A stretch of DNA of 18,167 nucleotides from Bacteroides sp. (GTDB lineage: Bacteria > Bacteroidota > Bacteroidia > Bacteroidales > Bacteroidaceae), in the NCBI GenBank assembly GCA_030151845.1, contig JASLCM010000058.1, positions 1-18,167 on the forward strand, given 5' to 3'. Shown here one piece after another: positions 13,969-18,167 of this stretch (the first letter of the stretch is position 1; each line of letters begins with the position of its first letter). A program made the translations under genes and the position numbers. The notes below the pieces were generated by a model that was given only the letters and a program-made list of their open reading frames with translations, had not been told where the DNA came from and searched no databases.

Positions 13969-15243
13969 TTAATTTCTTTTCTTAAAAATCCATCCTCCTG
14001 AAACATCTGCAAATAAGATCAAAAGTAATGGAATTGCAAATATACTAAGTATTTTGATTATCGTTTTAGTATTATTGCGTAATACTAAGTTTCCAAGGTC
14101 AATATTTTCCAGTCTGCCGGTCAAAGCATACTCATCAGGAATGTCGTTGTGGCTCCATTTATTGATAATTTTCCCTTCTTTAACCAATATAAGGCCTGGG
14201 TTAGAACGGACCATCGTTTTTAACTCAATTTCATCCAACAATAAAAATGGATATTCAGCTCCAGTCTTCTCCCGCCAAGTATCAATCTCTTTTGAAGAGG
14301 AAGAGGTTATTGCGTAAAATGAATAGCCATGTTCCGTGCTATAATCATAAACCTCATTAATTAAGTCTATATTACTATCATCAGCATCTACTATGCGAGG
14401 CATTATCAACCAAAAAGAGTAGCTCTTATCCAAAAGAATTTTATCGGTAAGGTCCTCTTTTGTTTCAACCTCTTGCAAGGAGAAATTCTGAATTCTAGGT
14501 GTTGCCCCTTTCTCTATTTCCACCAAGCGAGAACTCAAAAAAGTCCAAGTAGAGTCTGGGTAATTACTGGCGGTAAACTCTCTCCTCTCACCATTTTTCT
14601 CTAAGAGAAAATAAGTCTCTAAAACCGGAGGAGTCTCTCCCTCCTTTAACTCCATCTCTTCTTGTATAGAAGCTCCAATCCGATAAGGTCTAAAGTCTAA
14701 TACCGGTAAATAATATAGACAATAAAGAGCTAACCCCAATGAGAATAGTGCAATATAAAGCGAGCTTATCCACTCCGTATGAAATGAAAAACAGGGAGTT
14801 ATTAGCGTTCTGAATTTAAAACATAAAACAGATAGCCCCAACAATACTATATTTTTAAAGAAGGTTTGCCAATTTGTTAATAATAAAGCATCGCCAAAAC
14901 ATCCACAGTCAGAAACAGGATCTGCCAAAGCAAGATAGAGTGTCAATGGAGTCATCAAAAGTAGCAAGATAAGCAAGAGTGTAGACGTTATCTTACGCTT
15001 TAATCCCAACAGTAAGAAAAGCCCTAATATTAGCTCTCCTACCGAGAGTAAGAGAGAAGTAACCATATAAAAGAATGCTGGAATCCATTGTGATATTCCA
15101 AAAGCTGTAGTGTAGTCCTCTATCTTGTACGCAGTTCCATGTGGATCTATGCTCTTCACAAATCCAGAAAAGATAAAAGCCAGAGCTAAAAGAATCCTAG
15201 CTACAGATACAATTATTCTTATATTTCGATTACTTATTTTCAA
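13969..15243 (-). CDS. DoxX/MauE-like membrane protein with a C-terminal thioredoxin-like domain
   Basis: This 424-residue inner-membrane protein has an N-terminal bundle of four hydrophobic segments (about 9-30, 55-80, 86-107, 126-142) typical of DoxX/MauE. It includes FIFSGFVKSIDPHGTAYKI (23-41) and the DCGCFGD motif (112-118, C113 and C115). A further segment is at about 158-180. Then comes a soluble part (about 185-390) resembling a thioredoxin fold (SYSFWLIMP ... YPFLLLD ... RSNPGLILVKEGKIINKW) but without a CxxC at the expected site, and finally a last membrane segment (395-412). MauE-like proteins are tied to disulfide or redox handling, so a redox-linked membrane role is plausible but unproven. 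The start is TTG (15241-15243): a stop codon lies two codons upstream, and no ATG occurs before the first membrane segment. It overlaps the DUF1599 gene by 14 bases. Confidence 0.8.
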   Translation of the reverse strand: MKISNRNIRIIVSVARILLALAFIFSGFVKSIDPHGTAYKIEDYTTAFGISQWIPAFFYMVTSLLLSVGELILGLFLLLGLKRKITSTLLLILLLLMTPLTLYLALADPVSDCGCFGDALLLTNWQTFFKNIVLLGLSVLCFKFRTLITPCFSFHTEWISSLYIALFSLGLALYCLYYLPVLDFRPYRIGASIQEEMELKEGETPPVLETYFLLEKNGERREFTASNYPDSTWTFLSSRLVEIEKGATPRIQNFSLQEVETKEDLTDKILLDKSYSFWLIMPRIVDADDSNIDLINEVYDYSTEHGYSFYAITSSSSKEIDTWREKTGAEYPFLLLDEIELKTMVRSNPGLILVKEGKIINKWSHNDIPDEYALTGRLENIDLGNLVLRNNTKTIIKILSIFAIPLLLILFADVSGGWIFKKRN

Positions 15244-15775
15244 ATTCTAATTTAATTAAACCAAAAACAGAGTAATTTATCATATCCATATAATTAGCAT
15301 CAATGCCCTCTGAAACCAAAGTTTTCCCCATTAGCTCCTCAATCTGCTTGGTACGATAAATCTTCATCAAAATAAGATCTGTGTATGAACTTATCCGCAT
15401 CCCTCTCCAAGCTTCATCATAATCATGGTTCTTGGCAAGCATTAACTCTAAGGCTGCTGTACTATGCTTATCATAAAGAGCTAAAGCCTCTTCCTCAGTA
15501 ATATCAGCTGTATCTGCTGGACCTAACTCCAGTTGAATCAAGCCAATTATGCCATAGTTAACAATAGCTATAAACTCTCCCTTAATTCCCTCATCAATTA
15601 GACTAACCCCTTTCGTTTCGATGCTTCGAATCCGATTAGCTTTTATATAAATCTGATCTGTAACCGAGGGTATCCTTAAGATTCTCCAAGCAGCTCCATA
15701 GTCGTGTAGCTTTTTAGAGAAGAGGTCTCTGCATAGAGCAACAACGTGCTCAAATTGTTTTTGAGTATCTTTCAT
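15230..15775 (-). CDS. DUF1599-family protein with two tandem copies of the domain
   Basis: The protein (181 aa) consists of two similar halves. HDYGAAWRILRI (24-35) recurs as HDYDEAWRGMRI (117-128), and VNYGIIGLIQLEL (72-84) recurs as INYSVFGLIKLEF (166-178), an offset of 93-94 residues. It is soluble and helical, with conserved His, Asp, Trp and Arg. The family was named DUF1599 and, as I recall, was later called a nucleotide-modification-associated domain (Nmad1) from its context in phages. What it does in Bacteroidetes housekeeping operons is not known to me. The gene starts the DUF1599-DoxX-tpiA transcript, with a -7 box (TACCTTTG) 25 bases upstream of its ATG, and overlaps the DoxX-like gene by 14 bases. 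Confidence 0.78.
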   Translation of the reverse strand: MKDTQKQFEHVVALCRDLFSKKLHDYGAAWRILRIPSVTDQIYIKANRIRSIETKGVSLIDEGIKGEFIAIVNYGIIGLIQLELGPADTADITEEEALALYDKHSTAALELMLAKNHDYDEAWRGMRISSYTDLILMKIYRTKQIEELMGKTLVSEGIDANYMDMINYSVFGLIKLEFENK

Positions 15776-15799
15776 AATTCTAATGAAGTAAGTGTTTTA

Positions 15800-15807
15800 C
15801 AAAGGTA
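15800..15807 (-). promoter_or_regulatory. -7 box of the DUF1599-DoxX-tpiA promoter
   Basis: On the minus strand TACCTTTG matches the TAnnTTTG consensus exactly, 25 bases upstream of the DUF1599 ATG. A clear TTTG -33 box is missing at the expected distance, where the sequence reads T-rich from the neighbouring terminator tail. Confidence 0.5.
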
Positions 15808-15816
15808 GTGATTAAT

Positions 15817-15856
15817 TCATAAAAAGGAAAAGGGAATCTTTAGCTAAAGATTCCCT
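15817..15856 (-). terminator. Intrinsic terminator after the ndk-M23 unit
   Basis: Bases 15831-15856 form a perfect inverted repeat (GGGAATCTTTA mirrored by TAAAGATTCCC around a GC centre), a stem of about eleven pairs with a minimal loop. On the minus strand it is followed by TTTTCCTTTTT. It lies 23 bases after the M23 stop codon and directly upstream of the next promoter, so it insulates the two units. Confidence 0.87.
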
Positions 15857-15878
15857 CCCTCTATTTCTTTTCATTTCA

Positions 15879-16754
15879 TTAAGAACACCTAAGAACTTGT
15901 CCTGGACGTAAAATAGTTGTTCTAGTAATTTTATTTAAAGAACACAACTTACTTACGCTAACACCACGTTGAGATGCAATTTTAGATAACGTATCCCCTC
16001 TTTTTACCTTGTGATACTGAATTGAACCTCCACTATTCGAAGCAATATTTCTTCTTGCTCCTACAGAACTATTACCTGTTCTTCTAAAAGTGTAAGTATC
16101 TGCAACAATATCCTGATTAGGGAAATCAAACATTAATGCAGGATTTATAGCAATTCCTAAGAATCTTGTTTCAAAGTGCAAATGAGAACCGGTAGATCTT
16201 CCAGTGTTACCTCCTAATCCAATCAGTTCACCAGCTTTAACAACCTGATTTTCCTCAACCAATTGTTTAGATAGGTGACCATAAACAGTCTCTAACCCAT
16301 TACTGTGGCGAATAACAATGTACTTACCGTATCCTCTTCGTTCATACTTCACGATACGTACCTTACCATCGAAAGCCGCTACAATAGAATCTCCAACATT
16401 TACTTTAATATCAATACCTTTATGCATTCTTCTCCATCTGGGTCCAAAAGGAGAGGTTATTCGTGTACTAGTCGTTGGCATACAGAAATCAGACAACTCT
16501 ATCTGATAAGTCTCAGGTATCTTTACCTCATCTCCGTAAGCATGAACATACTTATTGTTCCACGTTTGATACAAGCTTAATGCAGGATATTCTTCCTTTT
16601 CAGCTTTAATCTGCTTCTGCAACATTAAAGAGTCTACAGCCGTTAATTTTCTGTCTATAGGAGCTTGTCTAGCTATCAAGTCTTGAGAAAATGAATTTAG
16701 ACTTAAACCTAAAAAGGCTGCTGCTAAAACAGTTCTAATCGTATTAAAACTCAT
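15879..16754 (-). CDS. Exported M23 (LytM-type) peptidase with C-terminal LysM domain
   Basis: The protein (291 aa) has a signal peptide (residues 1 to about 24, with AAAFLGLSLNSFSQ), a peptidase domain at about 93-210 and a LysM domain at 247-289. The zinc site is complete: H111 and D115 in HKGID, H160 in YGHLSK and H191/H193 in HLHFE. It should cleave peptide crosslinks in periplasmic peptidoglycan rather than act only as an inactive activator. The LysM part (YHKVKRGDTLSKIASQRGVS ... LRPGQVL) binds glycan chains. The ATG at 16754 follows ndk by 20 bases without a visible promoter, so it is likely cotranscribed with ndk, and a strong terminator follows its stop. Pairing with ndk looks like operon convenience rather than shared function. 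Confidence 0.92.
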   Translation of the reverse strand: MSFNTIRTVLAAAFLGLSLNSFSQDLIARQAPIDRKLTAVDSLMLQKQIKAEKEEYPALSLYQTWNNKYVHAYGDEVKIPETYQIELSDFCMPTTSTRITSPFGPRWRRMHKGIDIKVNVGDSIVAAFDGKVRIVKYERRGYGKYIVIRHSNGLETVYGHLSKQLVEENQVVKAGELIGLGGNTGRSTGSHLHFETRFLGIAINPALMFDFPNQDIVADTYTFRRTGNSSVGARRNIASNSGGSIQYHKVKRGDTLSKIASQRGVSVSKLCSLNKITRTTILRPGQVLRCS

Positions 16755-16774
16755 TACATTTACTATCTAATAGG

Positions 16775-17239
16775 TTAAAATTCGTCATTAGCATATAGAT
16801 AATCAAAACCTACCTGCTTATAATCGAATAGTTCTTCTTCTTTAAAAAATCGTTTCAACTCTGCTGTTGCCGCTTCTGAAGAGTCTGAAGCATGGACAAT
16901 ATTCTCTTGGAAACTCATACTAAAGTCGCCACGAATCGTTCCTGGAGCAGCAAGACGTCCATTGGTAGGTCCCGTTAAGTCCCTCACAACCTGAATTGCA
17001 TCAACCCCCTCTAAGCAACATGCTACAATAGGTGCTGCCATCATCGAATCCTTTACTCTTCCAAAAAAAGACTTACCACTTAAATGGGCATAGTGTTCAT
17101 TAAGCAGTTCATCTGTTAACTGCATCATCTTCATGCCTACTATTTTTAAGCCTTTTCTCTCAAATCGTGCGATTATTTTTCCAATTAAAGCGCGTTGTAT
17201 GGTACAAGGCTTTAATAAAACGAGTGTTCTTTCAATCAT
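16775..17239 (-). CDS. ndk: Nucleoside diphosphate kinase
   Basis: Ndk (154 aa) transfers the gamma phosphate of ATP to nucleoside diphosphates through a phosphohistidine, balancing NTP and dNTP pools. The active-site motif ENIVHASDS contains the catalytic His (about residue 117), preceded by NGRLAAPGTIRGDF for nucleotide binding. The N-terminal LLKPCTIQR replaces the common KPDAVQR, which I know from other Bacteroidetes enzymes and do not regard as inactivating. Relative to the usual 140-145 residues it has a slightly longer C-terminus (FDYKQVGFDYLYANDEF). A -7 box lies 45 bases upstream of the ATG. The M23 gene follows 20 bases downstream. Confidence 0.96.
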   Translation of the reverse strand: MIERTLVLLKPCTIQRALIGKIIARFERKGLKIVGMKMMQLTDELLNEHYAHLSGKSFFGRVKDSMMAAPIVACCLEGVDAIQVVRDLTGPTNGRLAAPGTIRGDFSMSFQENIVHASDSSEAATAELKRFFKEEELFDYKQVGFDYLYANDEF

Positions 17240-17283
17240 GAATAATATTTCGAATTAGGTAACACAGTTTTTCACTAAATTTC

Positions 17284-17291
17284 CAAAGATA
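17284..17291 (-). promoter_or_regulatory. -7 box of the ndk promoter
   Basis: On the minus strand TATCTTTG matches TAnnTTTG exactly. It would place the transcription start about 35-40 bases before the ndk ATG. No good TTTG is seen 19-21 bases upstream, so the call rests on one box and its position between recG and ndk. Confidence 0.45.
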
Positions 17292-17405
17292 ATCTTTTTT
17301 TGATAAGACGACCTAATTTTTCCAACTCATTTTTTAAATAGGTTCACAAAACAAGGGAGAAATATATACAATATGCCGTTAAAAAACTAAAATAAAAGCA
17401 TGTTT

Positions 17406-18167
17406 TTAACTTATAACCCCCCAATTTATTTTTCCTTTCTTCTGATTATCAAGTTGTTTTAACAACACCCTATTTTTATTTTTAACCAATTGAGGGTCTT
17501 CTAAAATTATTTTGGAGGCTATATCACGTACATATTGTAACAGCTGCCCATCTTTTGTAATGCTTGCTATCTTTAAGTCGAAAGCAACACCACTCTGTTG
17601 AGTTCCCTCTAAGTCTCCTGGTCCTCTCAGCTTCAAGTCCGCCTCAGCTATTTCAAAACCATCGTTTGTTTCAACCATTATAGCTAACCTTCGTCTCGTC
17701 TCCTCACTTAACTTATAACTAGAAACTAGAATACAATACGACTGCTCAGCCCCTCTTCCTACCCTTCCTCGGAGCTGATGAAGTTGAGACAAGCCAAATC
17801 GTTCTGCATTATGAATCACCATCACTGAAGCATTTGGAACGTTAACTCCTACCTCTATTACAGTTGTTGCAACCATGATTTGTGCTTCCCCCTTCACAAA
17901 ACGATCCATTTCTGCATCTTTCTCTGCAGGCTTCATCTTACCATGCACCTTAGCTATGGTATAAGTTGGGAAATCCATACAAGCCTGTTCGTAACCAGTT
18001 TCTAAGTTTTTTAGATCAATCTTTTCACTCTCCTCGATCAATGGGAAAACCATGTATACCTGCCTACCTCTCTGTAGTTCACGGTGCAGTAACTCATACA
18101 AAGACCTCTTTCTGTTCTCAAAAAAATGAATTGTTTCAATAGGCTTCCTTCCAGGTGGTAACTCATC
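17406..18167 (-). CDS. recG: ATP-dependent DNA helicase RecG, C-terminal part (cut by window edge)
   Basis: The reading frame is open to the right end of the window, so the first residue seen (Asp of DELPPGRKP) is internal; 253 codons plus the stop are present, roughly the last third of a RecG protein. RecG remodels stalled replication forks and Holliday junctions. Visible are the end of the SF2 helicase core, with MVATTVIEVGVNVPNAS (motif V) and QLHQLRGRVGRG (motif VI), and then the RecG-specific DGFEIAEADLKLRGPGDLEGTQQSG segment, the TRG-type motif that couples ATP hydrolysis to DNA movement. An apparent internal start at 18101 is a TTG codon for Leu within the helicase lobe, not a gene start. 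Downstream, 166 bases separate it from ndk, with no convincing terminator. Confidence 0.95.
   Translation of the reverse strand, partial: DELPPGRKPIETIHFFENRKRSLYELLHRELQRGRQVYMVFPLIEESEKIDLKNLETGYEQACMDFPTYTIAKVHGKMKPAEKDAEMDRFVKGEAQIMVATTVIEVGVNVPNASVMVIHNAERFGLSQLHQLRGRVGRGAEQSYCILVSSYKLSEETRRRLAIMVETNDGFEIAEADLKLRGPGDLEGTQQSGVAFDLKIASITKDGQLLQYVRDIASKIILEDPQLVKNKNRVLLKQLDNQKKGKINWGVIS

Noticed and set aside
14054..14317. Plus-strand 87-residue ORF opposite the DoxX-like gene
   Set aside because: It is a shadow of the minus-strand coding sequence, with no domain, promoter or start signal.
16305..16580. Two plus-strand ORFs opposite the M23 peptidase gene
   Set aside because: Both are antisense shadows across the conserved peptidase domain, whose reading frame is certain.
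17378..17410. GTTAAAAA...TTTTTAAC hairpin at the recG stop as its terminator
   Set aside because: The stem is almost only A/T with a bulge, it overlaps the stop codon and no clean T tract follows on the minus strand.

Overview
The window reads as a chromosomal housekeeping segment of a low-GC member of the Bacteroidales. The evidence is the gene content and order (a monofunctional prephenate dehydratase, an aminotransferase, a DAHP synthase with a C-terminal chorismate mutase, and a short TyrA next to dnaG; then folE, a SPOR protein, tpiA, a DoxX/MauE membrane protein and a DUF1599 protein), plus several promoters of the Bacteroidetes type (-7 box TAnnTTTG, sometimes with TTTG about 20 bases upstream) and few Shine-Dalgarno sequences. 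I see no tRNA, rRNA, CRISPR array, insertion sequence or phage gene. No stretch above 300 bases lacks a gene.

Layout. 1-630: tsaC (minus), diverging from a thioesterase gene across a palindromic bidirectional promoter. 665-5879 (plus): a hotdog thioesterase, then recJ, recQ and a TPR protein, the last three closely spaced. 5880-6118: a 239-base leader that looks empty in a long-ORF view. It holds a promoter, a 27-codon leader peptide packed with Phe and Tyr codons, an antiterminator segment and a strong intrinsic terminator. 6119-9977: pheA, aminotransferase, DAHP synthase-chorismate mutase and tyrA, overlapping or almost touching. 10061-12043: dnaG with its own near-consensus promoter. 12053-15775 (minus): DUF1599 protein, DoxX-like protein, tpiA, terminator, SPOR protein, folE. 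15831-17239 (minus): ndk and an M23/LysM endopeptidase, ended by a strong terminator. 17406-18167 (minus): the C-terminal third or so of recG, cut by the window edge.

The main discovery is the leader at 5906-6107. It has every element expected of ribosome-mediated transcription attenuation. Eleven of residues 4-16 of the leader peptide are Phe or Tyr. A segment inside the leader ORF (GAGCGGGA, 6021-6028) is exactly complementary to the 5' arm of the terminator (6078-6085). The terminator ends in seven T just before pheA. The mixed Phe/Tyr run matches an operon that makes both amino acids, whereas the classical enterobacterial pheL is Phe-rich only. The inferred logic is as follows. With charged tRNA-Phe and tRNA-Tyr available, the ribosome reaches the stop codon, covers the antiterminator segment and transcription stops. 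If either charged tRNA is scarce, the ribosome stalls upstream, the antiterminator pairs and the operon is transcribed.

The remaining genes cover DNA repair (recJ, recQ, recG), replication priming (dnaG), tRNA modification (tsaC), folate precursor synthesis (folE), glycolysis (tpiA), nucleotide balance (ndk) and envelope maintenance (M23/LysM and SPOR proteins). Secondary points of interest are a RecQ whose zinc-binding cysteines lie about 165 residues downstream of their usual place, a tandemly duplicated DUF1599 protein, and a terminator lying just upstream of the SPOR-folE pair.
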